Assembly (NCBI GenBank): GCA_025526915.1
Contig: JAHLKH010000042.1
Span: 62,001-126,000 of the forward strand
Length of the DNA: 64,000 nucleotides
Direction of reading: 5' to 3'
DNA from: Entophlyctis helioformis
Taxonomy: Eukaryota > Chytridiomycota > Chytridiomycetes > Chytridiales > Chytriomycetaceae
Positions 1 to 10,629 of this stretch are shown here, in pieces. The translations under genes were made by a program, and so were the position numbers. How positions within the stretch are numbered: the first letter of the stretch is position 1; each line of letters opens with the position of its first letter. The notes beneath the pieces were generated by a model that made no database searches, was not told the origin of the DNA, and worked only from the letters and a program-made list of their open reading frames with translations.

Positions 1-3000
1 GTGCTTCTTCGACGCGGTTGGCTGCGAGCTGGATGTACGGCGACAGTTTGGCCGTAACCACGTCGCGGAGAACGTTTGTGGCGAGTCGCGGCGGCAGCGA
101 CGATTCCATCACAAGGCTGGCCAAAGACGCTTTCAGCAGCGATGCGGCTGTATCATGGTCAAAGCGCGTGACGGACGCGCTCAGACCCAGCAGATGCACC
201 GGCCCAAGTGTGCCAATGTGGATGTGGCGGTCAATGCCAAGTGCTCTGTGCGCGTTTGTCTCGAATGTCTTGGCGTCGAGAGAGTCGTTTGGCCAAAACA
301 CAACCAGCAGTGGGACTGCCGATCTGTGAGGCATGGATCCAGCAAACTCGCAGAAGCGCGCATGCTGGCGCGACCAGTAACGATCCAAAGGCACATCGCC
401 CTTGAAGTAGTCGACCTGGAAAACGGCAGCATTCAGTCCCGACAAAGTCGCCTCAGAATTGTGCTGCGGCTCTGCAAACGCAGAGCCTGTGGCCGAACAC
501 GAGTAATGCTGCACAAGCAGCTCGGCTTGGACAGAGGGAGTACCGGGACCAGAGGTACCCGCAGGCAGTGAAGCGTTGCACTCGGCCAGCACCTCAACAC
601 GGGCTTCGGCGGGCGGTCCGGAATCACTGCTGCTCTCGCTGTCAGAGTCGCTGCCAGAGTCACTCGTGTCGTCCTTGGCGTTCCCAGCCTCAAACTTGGT
701 CTTGAGCCATCGCGTTGTGAACCAAGGGATCTGGCCAGAGGCAGCTCGATCGCCGGCGCAAGGTGTTGAAACAACAAGCTTAAAGTGGATATGGCGCTCG
801 GACCGTGCGTCTTGGCGTGAGAGCAGCGGCACCAGCAGCGTCTGGCGCAGATCAAACGGCTGCAGCCAGCTGCTCTTTTGCGCATCGGCCTGTACATAAA
901 TGGCAATGCCATCAGTCTGTGCTGTCAACCAGTGTCTGCTTGTGGAGCCCCAACTCAGAGCATCAGCCTTACCTTTGATGCAATGTGAAGCAGTTGCTGC
1001 TGAAAGGCAGCCTCGGTCATGCGGGTATCAGAGGCAATCCCCACAGCCTTGTCACGTCCAGCAAGCCCAGCTGGAGCCAGCGACACCCGCATGAACCCAG
1101 GTGCCAGCGCAGATGCAGCCAGATTCGCTCTAAAGTGCCGAGCGCGTTCGGCAATCTGGCGCCGCTCTTCGCGCCGAGTCAGAACCAGCGACCGCCACTG
1201 CTTCCATGCAAGCCCCATCAACCGCCTCTCGCGTCGCTCGTCATCCACCATCTCCAGCACAACATCGTCGCCAATCTCCTGGATGACGGATTCGACAAGC
1301 TCGGCGTAGATGCCGTGGATGCCGGCCTGGAACGCAGCCACGTCACGCTCGATGCCAAGCCGCTCGAAAGCCGTATCTGAAATGAGCGAGTCGAGTAATT
1401 CGGCCAAAATGTCAGAGGATAGGCCGTCGATGAGCTTGGGCATCAGCTGCATGCCCTTCAACGTCTCGGATGCAACTGTAGACGACACTTGATCGATCAA
1501 GCCGCCCAGCACATCATCCTTGACGCTCTCGAATCCCTGGGCCAGCGAGACTGGTTTCGGTGGAGGCGCAGGTTGTGGCTTAGCAGCGGGGGCAGGGGCA
1601 GCGGCTTGCGTGGGGAGAGAGAATGACAATGGTGGCGGTGGCACTGGTGCAATCAGAGTTGGAGCCGGTGCAAACGTGGGCATGCCAGCGAGTGTTGAAG
1701 CCGTGCTGGTCTTGAGCGGAAGCCGAACATCTGCCGGCTTGCCGGTCTGCAATGCAGAGGAACCCATGGTTGACCGAAGATCTGGCAACGCGGCTGTCGT
1801 GGCTGTCGTGGCTTCCGAAAGGGCCGAAAGCTGTGGTGCCGGCATGGGTTGCTTTGCAGTTGAGCCAATGCCGAATAATCGCGGCTGGGACTCGAACGAC
1901 GGCAGCGTGGCTGGACTCTGGACTGCCAGAGGCGTCTGCTGCGCTGAAGTAGAAGGAGGCAAGCCGAAGCTGGGCATCTTTCCAAAAAGCTGCGTCTGGG
2001 AGGGCTGAGAAGCCTGCCTTGACTCGGAGGAGCCTGCGACGTTTGACGCGCCAGCCGCCAAGAAGGAGAATCCTAACGATGCCGCAGCAACAGGTGCAGC
2101 TGCTTGCGGCAGTGTCGTCGTGGTGGCAGTGAATGGCGGCAACAGCTGCGATGGCTGCTGTCTCGCCTGTTGCTGCATTGTGGGCAACGGCGTTGGTCGG
2201 ACAATTGGTGGGATCGGTGCGGCTGGGGTTGCTGCTCCCGTGACTAAGGATCCTCCGTTGATGATCTGCACACTGGACACGCCAGCTCGTTTGGCTTCCA
2301 CGATCCGCATCGAGCGGCGTGGCACCAAAGACACGCGGGGTGTATCTGTGTCGCCAAGGCCGTGTCAGCGAATTGGGGTCAACAGACCAACGACGGCCAA
2401 GAGCGCAAGCGTACCAATAAACGTGGCGCGAATGAGCGTGGCCCTTCCCTGAGCGTTGACGCCACGCGTCTTGCCAATGGCTGCCATGAGCTCGCTGCCG
2501 ATATGCTCAGTCTGGATGCCGCAGTTGTCAAGCGTCTCGATCGCCTCCTGCGCGTCCTCAAAGCCAAGCAGATCAACAAGATATGAAATCGGTATGCCAC
2601 GCAGCTTGTCCTCGGGAACGTGGTAGTACGCCAGCTGCATAGCCTTGAGCGCATTGCGGCGAACTCGTACAAAATGCAAGTGCAGACAGCAGGCCATCAG
2701 GTATGAAACCTTGGCACTGCGCAGCTTGCGAAAGAACGCCGCGTAGTTGTTGAAGGCTCCGTTTTGCTCAACCGTCATTAGCGACCGCATCTCAAGGGCA
2801 AGCTGGACACGGTCGTCGAGAAACACGTGCTCGGGCAGATCAAGTTCGAAACGCGTAACCATTTCGTTGTTGTACGCGTGCACGAGGATACTGTATGCCT
2901 GGAACTCGGCCTCGTTGGGCATGTAGATGTTCTTTGTGGCCAACTCCTTGTAGTGCTCAGACAGGGTCAAGAGCGCTGGATCGCGGCCAGAGGCACAGGT

Positions 3001-4865
3001 GGCGAGGGTGTGTTAGGAGAGCCTTGGACTGCGGCCAGCCAGACGGCCAGCTAAACGACGAGAGGAATAGCAAGCAACATCTTGAGAGGAAGCACCCACT
3101 CTTCTTGAGCTGCTCGTGCTCCTGCTGGATCGTGACCGACTTGTTGTCGCACAATGTATGGGAGCATAGGATGTGGTACCGTGCAATGCGCTCGTTGAGT
3201 GTGACGGCTTCCTTGCCGCGATAGTTTTGGATGGTCAGGTCGTTGCGGATCGATCGAGTGCGGTCGCGCACAAAGGCATATGACTGCTCCAGCGGCGTCT
3301 TTGCAAGGATCTCGTTGAGCAGATAGTCGAGCGTCATTTCAAGGACATGCGGCGGTCGGACATCGCAGGGAAGTGGTGGCGGGTCGCCTGCTGCTGCTCG
3401 ACGGTAGCGCTTAACAGCCCTGGCATGGTCAACCTGGTAGTCGTTGGGCGAGGCGGTGCTGAGACGCTCAAGTGGATCCAGGCCCTTTTGGTACTCGCGT
3501 TCGTGCCGCTCAAATTCAGGGCACATGTCCATGCACTCTGCGACAAACGCAGGCTCTTCGCCGAGCTTGTACTGTGTATCCGAATCTGCCATCTTACGCT
3601 GCCTCACGTACATCTTGCGCAGATCTTCGCGTTTATCTTTCAGCTGCACAACGACAGACAATGTCAGGATCGTGCAGTCGGTATGCGCCAAACACACAAC
3701 AAACCTCCATAAACCGGTTGGTTACGACACTCGAGGTTGTGAAACGCTGGAAGCGATCCTGCTTGCTGATATGGCCACTGTTCAGCATGTGAGCATTAGA
3801 AGCTGTCAGCAAGTCCCGTCAGAGCCGGCATGGCTTGGCGGTAACACAATTCTTACAGTCCATTGTCTGCAGCTGAATCGGCATTGGCTGCAACAACGCC
3901 AAGCGTGGCCGCCTTTGGTGTGCTTGGTCGCGATGATGCAACAGCAGCTGGAGGAGTGACGGATGCCGTACTTCTCTCGAACCATCGCTGCTGCTCTCGC
4001 GCGGCACGAAAGATCTCTGCTGTTTCCGGGTCTAGCCCTTCGTCGTCGAGATCTTGGTCGTGATCATTGTCTTGCTGGTTGCTCATGCCACCATTCATGG
4101 CATCGGAGCCATTGATGCCGTTGGATCCATTCAGGCCGTTGAATTGCATGCTGTTGGAGCCGTTTGGCACAGAAGATGCAGTTGCGGTCGAAGGCTGGAA
4201 CTGCGATTGCAGTGTGGGGAATCCGCCCGTGTTGAAGCCCTTGGCGCTGGGTGTCTGCTGGGTTGGCGCAGCGAATGGCGATGCGGATGCTGCTGCTGCT
4301 GCTGGATGTGTTGCTCCAGGAACACCAGCCGCTGGCCATGGGGAAGGATGACGGATGAGTCGGCATGCTTGCTCGGTCCGTGCGATCGCATGGAGGCTTA
4401 CCAGGCTGCGGTGGCTGCGGTGGCTGCGGTGGCTGCTGCTGCGTGCGGAAGTCTCTGCTGAGATTGCCGTGGAAGCGAGCGCCGCGGCCTCGCATGCTCA
4501 GATGGCTGCCGCCTGCTCCTGCCGGCGTGTCCGCATCTGCACCAGCAGCGCCGGCGGCCGGCCCGTCGGCAGGCATGCTGACGCCGAGGCCAAGCGGGCC
4601 CGAGCCGCCGCCATAGCCGCCATAGCCGCCACGGCCACGGCCGAACGCACCGCGGCCAGAGAAGCCTGGCGCTCCGCCCGCTGCCGCACCTGCCGGGCCG
4701 CCTCGCCAGAACCCGCCGCCTCGGCCACGTCCGCGTCCGCGTGGATTCAAGCCAAACGCCTGCGGCTGCTGCTCCTGGTGCGGTTGCGGGTCTTGCCCAG
4801 AAGCGAAGCGGCGGCTCATGCCCCTGCCTGCGCCTGCTGCACTGGACACGCTCCAGCCGCCTGGC

Positions 4866-4901
<36 letters not shown>

Positions 4902-4933
4902 CCTCCGAAGCCCTCCTGCTGCTGGCCCTGCAT
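1..4933 (-). CDS. SAC3: Sac3/GANP-family mRNA export scaffold (TREX-2), 3' end outside window
   Basis: Sac3 is the scaffold of TREX-2, which couples transcription to mRNA export at the nuclear pore. The first ATG in frame is at 4933; the frame is open further upstream but without ATG. Exons in order: a Gln/Gly/RGG-rich N-terminus with a polyQ run (4933-4402); an Asn/Gly-rich spacer with an acidic patch (about 4331-3868); a short exon (about 3781-3712); then the Sac3 core, recognised from FVAECMDMCPEFERHERE, the block LDYLLNEILAKTPLEQSYAF and, after an intron near 3095-2998, LTLSEHYKELATKN and ISYLVDLLGFEDAQEAIETL. A further intron near 2430-2355 and one at about 960-910 lead into a long Pro/Ala-rich middle and a globular C-terminal part that stays open to base 1. 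All inferred introns are GT..AG and keep frame. The RGG-rich N-terminus is unusually long. Family call is secure; start and some small exons are inferred. Confidence 0.85.
4868..4900. repeat. (CTG)11 trinucleotide tract coding polyQ in Sac3
   Basis: Uninterrupted CTG units on the plus strand, read as CAG (Gln) on the minus strand, about ten residues after the Sac3 start codon. Likely length-variable between strains. Confidence 0.9.
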
Positions 4934-5063
4934 GACCACACCAAGATCTCGCCAACTCGACGGCAAACCCCGCAACGCTGTTCATTCACCTCACCAGATC
5001 TGCAGCAGGCCGCCCACGGCTTGTCTCGTGCTCGTTTCCCAGTTGTCTTGGCCATGCACACGC

Positions 5064-7545
5064 TCACTGATGGCCGCTTGCAGCCAGAGCCAGAGCTGCT
5101 GCGCTGCGCTTCTTGTGCTGCGGAAACAGCTCCGGGTTGAGATCCATAAACTTGAGCGCGTACTCGTCGGCACCCGTGACGACAAAGTGGTGCTGGTAGA
5201 AGACGAGCTCGGCGCCTGTGCACGCGCAGACACGCCTCGGCGTCAGTCTCGGCAGCCACGACAAGACAAGGGACCATACGCGCGACGGTACGGTACGGCA
5301 CGGCACAGCAGGGCACAGCAGGGCATGACAGAGCGCGGCATGAACCAACGCATCACCCACCAATGAAAAAGTCGGTCGACGTGAAGCACTGTGCCGAGTT
5401 GGGGTGCTTGATGCGACGCTGCTCAAGGAACTTGCCGCCAATGATCCCGCTGTTGCGGGCACGCGGCTCGAACACGCTGATGGTGTCATCCGCCAGGTGC
5501 AGCGAGATGACAAACTTGCGGTCGCGATCCACCTGCTTGTTGGACCGCAGCACAGCAAGGAACCGGAGCGTCACGCCGTCATACAGCACCAGCTTCTTGA
5601 AATCCTTCTTCTGCGGCGGCTCGTTGCCAATGAGCGGGGCGCTGGGTGCGCTGGGCTCGCCTGCGGGTGCTGCGGACACTCCGCCGACACCACCTGTGCC
5701 TGCACCCAGGGACCCTGCACCACCACCGCTGCCGCCGCCGCTGCCATGGCCCATGTCAAAGAACGGCAGAGCGTTGGGGTCCTCCTCGTACAAATCCAGA
5801 CGCACAGGGTCAAAGATCTCGACGCCGTAGTTGTCGCGGTAGTACGACTTGGTGAACTCATCGCAGTCGCAAATGACAAACGGGCGGCCGTACAGGTGCA
5901 GGACGCCGCCAATCATGAAATCGCGTTCGGTGAAATAGTCTTCGGGCGAGTCGCTGGACGAGCGGCCGTTGACACGCGCCACGTGTGGACGTTTCGGCAG
6001 CCGGCAGCGACGCAGGAACAGCGTGTTGGACTCGCGGCCCGAGTTGGCGGGGATCGACTCGCGGATCTCGATCGTGTCGTCGCTGAGATAGTAGTGCACG
6101 ACCATGTGGCGCAGATCGCCAAACACCGAGTTGCTGTCGTCCCAGACGCAGTAGAAACGGAGCACGCGACGGTCGTTTTCGAGAAACTTTTTCAGCGTAA
6201 AGTTGGGGATGCTCGGGCGTGTGGCCTTCATGCGCGAGAGCATCTCTTTGCGTTGTGTCTCGTACGGATCGATGGGGAACTCGCCATTGACCGGCACGTT
6301 GATCGTGAGGCTTTTCAAGAATCCCTACAGCACCGACCGTCGCAACCGAGCCAGTGAGTGTGCTGTTTGTGAAAATACAGGCACACGAGACGTACCCGCG
6401 TAAACTCGTCACAGCCCACAATCTTGAAAGTGCGCGAGTAGAAGGTGACCTCGTTGCCGACATTAAAGTCCGACACCGTGTAGTGCTGGTTAATCTCTGA
6501 GCTCGCCTTTGGAATGCGATGGCGGCGAATGAGTGTGCCTGGGTCGATCGTCGCGTGGGAGCAGTGTCAGCATGTGCAGACGCGGGTCGCTATCAGGGGC
6601 AACGGCGATTACACCTTGCGGGATGCCGCTGTTGGGAGTCTTGGGCTCGCTGACGTGGACCGAGTCGTCCTCAAGATAGAAGTAGATATTGACCCTGTAA
6701 AGGGAGAAACATGAGTATGGTTATGAGCATGCGGTTGCTCGTCGGCGAACTGCGCATGCAAGGTGGTATGCATGGTGACATACCGACGAATGCGGTAGGT
6801 CTCTTCACGGCGTTCATGAACGGCCTCCTGGAAGTATCCATAGAAGCGCAGCACCTGCAATGCGGAGATGGCAGCGATCGAATGAGCCGGCTGGTCAGGC
6901 AGACGAGCAAACGGACAGAACACACCTTGCGGTCAAAGGCAACCCACGCAGGCACGTTTTGGCCAAGCGAGTTGGTGTGCGGGTAGATGTCAAGCGACGT
7001 GTGGATCTTGGCCTGGTCCTGTCCGGTCAACAGGATGCCGCCTGTGAAACGCCGAGGAAGCCAGACGGACAGCAGCGCCAAGCATGCGATGCGATATCAG
7101 TCAGAAATGCCCACTCTGGACGTGGCGCTTGCGAGACGCGCGTCGCGCTTTCGCTACGAGCGCTTGCTGGCACACAGCGCGACTCGCACAGACAAGACAC
7201 GCAAAGAGCGAGGCGGTTGCGGTTGTGGATGTGTCGCTCACCGATGCCAGGCGCTTCGCCCTTGAAAACGGGCACGCCGTTGCAGTAGTCGAATGCGTGC
7301 GACTTGCGCTCGCTGGACCGATACTGCCGTATATCGCCAGCCGACCCACAACACACAGAAAGCAAACGGGTCGCATGTAAAGCGTTAGTATCCCAAGCCA
7401 GGCCAGCTGCAGTGCCGCTCTGCATGGGCAGGGCTCAGCACATGATCAACCAGAGCGGCGGCCAGCCGACCTTGTCCAGCTCGAAGCTCGAGCCCGGCAG
7501 AAAGGGCAGCTGCCTCTGCAGCGTCTTCAGGGCAGGGTCAATCAT
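5064..7545 (-). CDS. EFHC1/EFHC2: EFHC-type protein with three DM10 domains (axonemal doublet protein)
   Basis: EFHC proteins (Rib72 in Chlamydomonas) are microtubule inner proteins of ciliary doublets. ATG at 7545 starts a short exon containing LPFLPGSSFELDK, similar to the N-terminus of animal EFHC proteins. Exons then give SLGQNVPAWVAFDRK, VLRFYGYFQEAVHERREETY and NIYFYLEDDSVHVSEPKTPN (first DM10, about 7040-6390), FLENDRRVLRFYCVWDD to FVICDCDEFTKSYYRDNYG (second DM10, 6320-5830) and LVLYDGVTLRFLAVLRSNK to FYQHHFVVTGADEYALKFMD (third DM10, about 5620-5110, split by an intron at about 5350-5224). A Gly/Ala-rich linker separates the second and third DM10. The reading frame stops at 5064, only about 25 residues after the third DM10, so the C-terminal EF-hand region of animal EFHC proteins is missing or in an unrecognised exon. 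Its presence implies a motile flagellum. Confidence 0.88.
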
Positions 7546-7736
7546 TTGACTGAGGGGGTGTTGTTGCGATGAGCGCGAAGCTTGCTCAGCCATTTCGCCC
7601 GCTGGCCAGTGCTGCAGATGACGTCACACACGTTCTCGCGTCCCAACCTGCAGCCGTTGGCAGCCGTTGACATCGTTGGGCTGCGTCGAGATGAGCTGGC
7701 GTGCATCGGGCAGTGCGCAGACCTCCGCTCTCCGCC

Positions 7737-7754
7737 GTGTGTGTGTGTGTGTGG
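7737..7754. repeat. (GT)9 dinucleotide microsatellite
   Basis: Eighteen bases of alternating GT in the EFHC/membrane-protein intergenic region. Confidence 0.9.
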
Positions 7755-7924
7755 GCAAGGGCTCGTGATCGGCATTCCCCCTTGTGTGTGCGATGCTCCG
7801 CTCCGCACGCACGCGTCCGGCCAATCGCCTGTCGCTGTCCGCATGCACGCACGCTCGTCACACCCCGCAGCCGCCTCATCCGCGTCATCCGCCGCCCGCT
7901 CTTGGGCCGACCCACAGGCTCGGT

Positions 7925-7957
7925 CAGCCAGCCAGCCCGCCAGCCAGCCAGCCAGCC
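7925..7957. repeat. CAGC tetranucleotide array
   Basis: About eight imperfect CAGC/CCAG units, interrupted once by CCCG, in the upstream region of the membrane-protein gene. Similar tetranucleotide arrays occur in introns across the window. Confidence 0.8.
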
Positions 7958-8169
7958 TGTCACCTGCATTGGGCTTCTCCGCCAAGCACCGTCACGGCGG
8001 ACATTCGCATCGACTCCCGCCAGCGACCGACGCGCAGCAGCAGAAGGGCGGGCTGGCCAGATAAGAAGCAACGACTTCCGCTCGCTGTTGGGCGACCTCT
8101 CCTCCGTCCGTCCGACTGTCGCCAGGGGCAACCATCGCAGCAGCCATCCCACCCGCCACCAACACGCAC

Positions 8170-10047
8170 ATGCAGCACTCGCAGCAGATGTCGCCGTTCC
8201 AGTCTGGACAGCTGGTGCACACCGGCAAGCACGGCCAGCAGCGCGAGCACGAGCACGAGCAGTTGCTGCTGCTCGATCTCAACGGTTCAACAGCAGCAGC
8301 AGCAGCAACAACGACTCCAGCCATCGCAGGCTACGACAGCATCCAAGCGCTGGCAGATCTGCAAAAGCAGGTGCACCCGCAGCACTACCAGCTCAAGCAG
8401 CTGCAGCCCACGTCCTACTCGCCACCGGTCGGCCCCCGAAGCGGGCTCGGCATCTCGCAGTTCCGCGGGCTGGCTGTGCCTGGCAGTGTCCAGGGTGCCG
8501 TGGCCGGCTCCTCTCTGTCGGAGATTGATCGGCGCATGCACCAGACGACGACTTCAACCACTTCAGCCACCACCAGCAGTGTCCTGCAGCGGCTCCCGTA
8601 CGACGACGATGACGACAAGCACAGCGGTGACGAGACGCCCTCGGGACGAGGCGTGTGGTTCGCTTCACCGGCTGCCGGCACTCGCGGCAGCTCCCGATCG
8701 ACACAGGCCGCCCGCTCGGTGCTGATCCCCATCTCCGACTCGGATAGCGACACGGACGAGCCGCACACCAACATCAACATCAAGTCCGTGCACGGGTTCG
8801 CCGACTTCCGCCGAGCCAATGCCACCGGTGTGTACGCGGACGGCCGACTGCATGCCCCGGCGTCCAAGACGTTCGGCTATGGACTGTACCAGGACGTGCC
8901 GTACTCAACCGTCGATGACGACTACAACGAGCTGGAGCTGCAGGATATCCATGATCTCGAGGCGGGCGACACGACCGACGACGGCGGCGACGACGATGGC
9001 GACGACGACTGCGGCAATGTGCCGAGCAAGGCTGCTGTCGGCGACGCGTTCGACAAGGGCTACAACTACTTCAGCACGATCGACGAGCAGTATGACGATG
9101 TCGACGACGATGACGAGGACGAAGAGGACGATGCCGGTCACCATGGCGATCACCGCGCGCGCATGATGCGCTTCAATACGGCAAGTTCGTCGAGCATGGC
9201 GACGGTCGTCAACACCGACTGCGACCACAGCATGTTTACACGCCGAGCCGGCCGTGGTGGTGGCGCTGTTTCGCCAGATGCGGACACCATGACGGGCGGG
9301 ACGACGAGATCGATGGGCAGTGTCGGGTCGGCCAAGATGACAACGTCCGGCCGCGGCACGTCGAGCACGCGCAAGTTTGGCAAGGGTCCGGCATACATGG
9401 CTGCCGGGCATTCTGCGGACGGCAGTCTTGAGATGGCTGGCGGCCAGGCTAGCGACGCCGATGTGGTTACAAGCGCAAGCACGAGCACGGCGATCAACCT
9501 TGGTGATGCTGGCACGATTGGGCATGCGTCGAGCGGCCAGCGCGTGGTCGCCGGACCCGCTGTGGTGCTGGTCGATGCCCGTCTGACGCGACCCTTCTTG
9601 GGCAGTCTGAGCATCCTGTTCCTCTCCAACCTTGCACTGTACGCCATCAGCCTCGTGTGGCATATTCATGCGATCCCGGCAGCCATGGACATTGTGATTC
9701 TTGTAAGTCGGTGGATCTGCTGTCCGTCGCCCCGACACCGAGACCCAGGAGGCTGACACTGGTTGATCCCACAGCTTCTTGGTTGGTTCGCCCAAGACCT
9801 TCAGCGCACGTCCGCGCTGCGGCTGTACAACCGCCTCACGATCGTGTCCATCTGCACCGACATCATCGGTCTCGTGTACAGCATCACGCTGGCTGGCCTC
9901 GAGAGCATCAATGTGCACGACAGCCGGCTGTGGATGCTCATCGTGTACTCTGTCCTCGTGGTGTTTGAGAGCCTCTTCAAAGCAGCATCGATCTCGTTCA
10001 GTCGCCGCCTTGTGTCGCACATTGACAAGTCCCAGCCCGATCGCTGA
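8170..10047 (+). CDS. Unknown membrane protein: disordered acidic N-terminus, four C-terminal helices
   Basis: Not recognised. ATG at 8170; exon 1 runs to 9705 (ATT CTT before GTAAGT) and exon 2 from 9775 (after CCCACAG) to the stop at 10047. The first about 470 residues are low complexity: Gln/His-rich start, Ser/Thr-rich centre, and strongly acidic blocks (for example DDDDDK near 8602 and GDDDGDDD near 8990). The C-terminus has four predicted membrane segments: SILFLSNLALYAISLVW, MDIVILLLGWFAQ, LTIVSICTDIIGLVYSITLA and LWMLIVYSVLVVFESLF, ending in a short polar tail. The intron falls inside the second helix. The long soluble region and small helical bundle suggest an adaptor or sensor at an internal membrane, but that is a guess. 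A 371-codon antisense frame over the acid-rich region is a shadow. Confidence 0.75.
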
Positions 10048-10629
10048 CGGATGCTCTGCCCGCCGCCTACATGCGCCGTGTTATATCTGCCACTGTGCTG
10101 CTACTGCCCATATCTGTACCATGGTCTTGCCACGGACCGCCAATGAACCACATCCCTTCCATCCATCTGGCGGTCATCTGGCGGCCATCTGGCTTCGCCC
10201 CGAACGCGGCTGCTTTGTTGTTTGCCACTCGAGCCATCCCTCCGCCTGCTGTATCTGCCGGCCAGACGCAACCAGCAGCCAGAGCAAGCCAGCAGCAACC
10301 AGACATCCCAACACGCCTTTGCTCGCGGAGCACCAGCAGACGCTGCCCGCCGTCACGCACACTGGCAGCACATGCGCAGGAGTGTTCCCTCGCAGCAGAC
10401 GCTGCTGGCAGCCAGCCAGCCGGCCTCGTGCAGCCAGCCCACGGCCACCAGCAGCGGAAGCCAGCCAAGATACCCAGCACACAGCCTGCGACATGCGGCC
10501 GCCAGTAGCACCAGCAGGCCACCAGCCGACCCGTCTGTGCTAGCCGCACAGCTGCATGCCGCCAGCCCGCACCTCAAGCAGCGGCCGCTGCCACCACAAC
10601 CGCTGCTGCTGCCAGGCGAGCTGCCCGCC
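10048..10629 (+). promoter_or_regulatory. Upstream region of the cyclin gene (promoter, likely long 5' UTR)
   Basis: 582 bp. The cyclin frame is open leftward to about 10222 and holds an in-frame ATG at 10372 that would add 86 low-complexity residues. That ATG has C at -3, whereas 10630 has G at -3 (GCCATG), so 10630 is preferred. The region repeats CCAGCCAG/CAGCAGC-like words. No other gene seen. Confidence 0.45.

Larger units (their letters stand above)
7546..8169. promoter_or_regulatory. Divergent intergenic region between EFHC and membrane-protein gene
   Basis: 624 bp between two head-to-head start codons. Open frames here are overlapping shadows without recognisable domains. It holds a (GT)n run at 7737-7754 and a CAGC-type array at about 7925-7957. 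It presumably carries both promoters and 5' UTRs; no specific factor site could be recognised. Confidence 0.5.

Noticed and set aside
8905..10020. 371-codon minus-strand frame over the acidic membrane-protein gene
   Set aside because: It is the complement of Asp/Gly codons (Val/Ile/Ala runs) and has no recognisable features.
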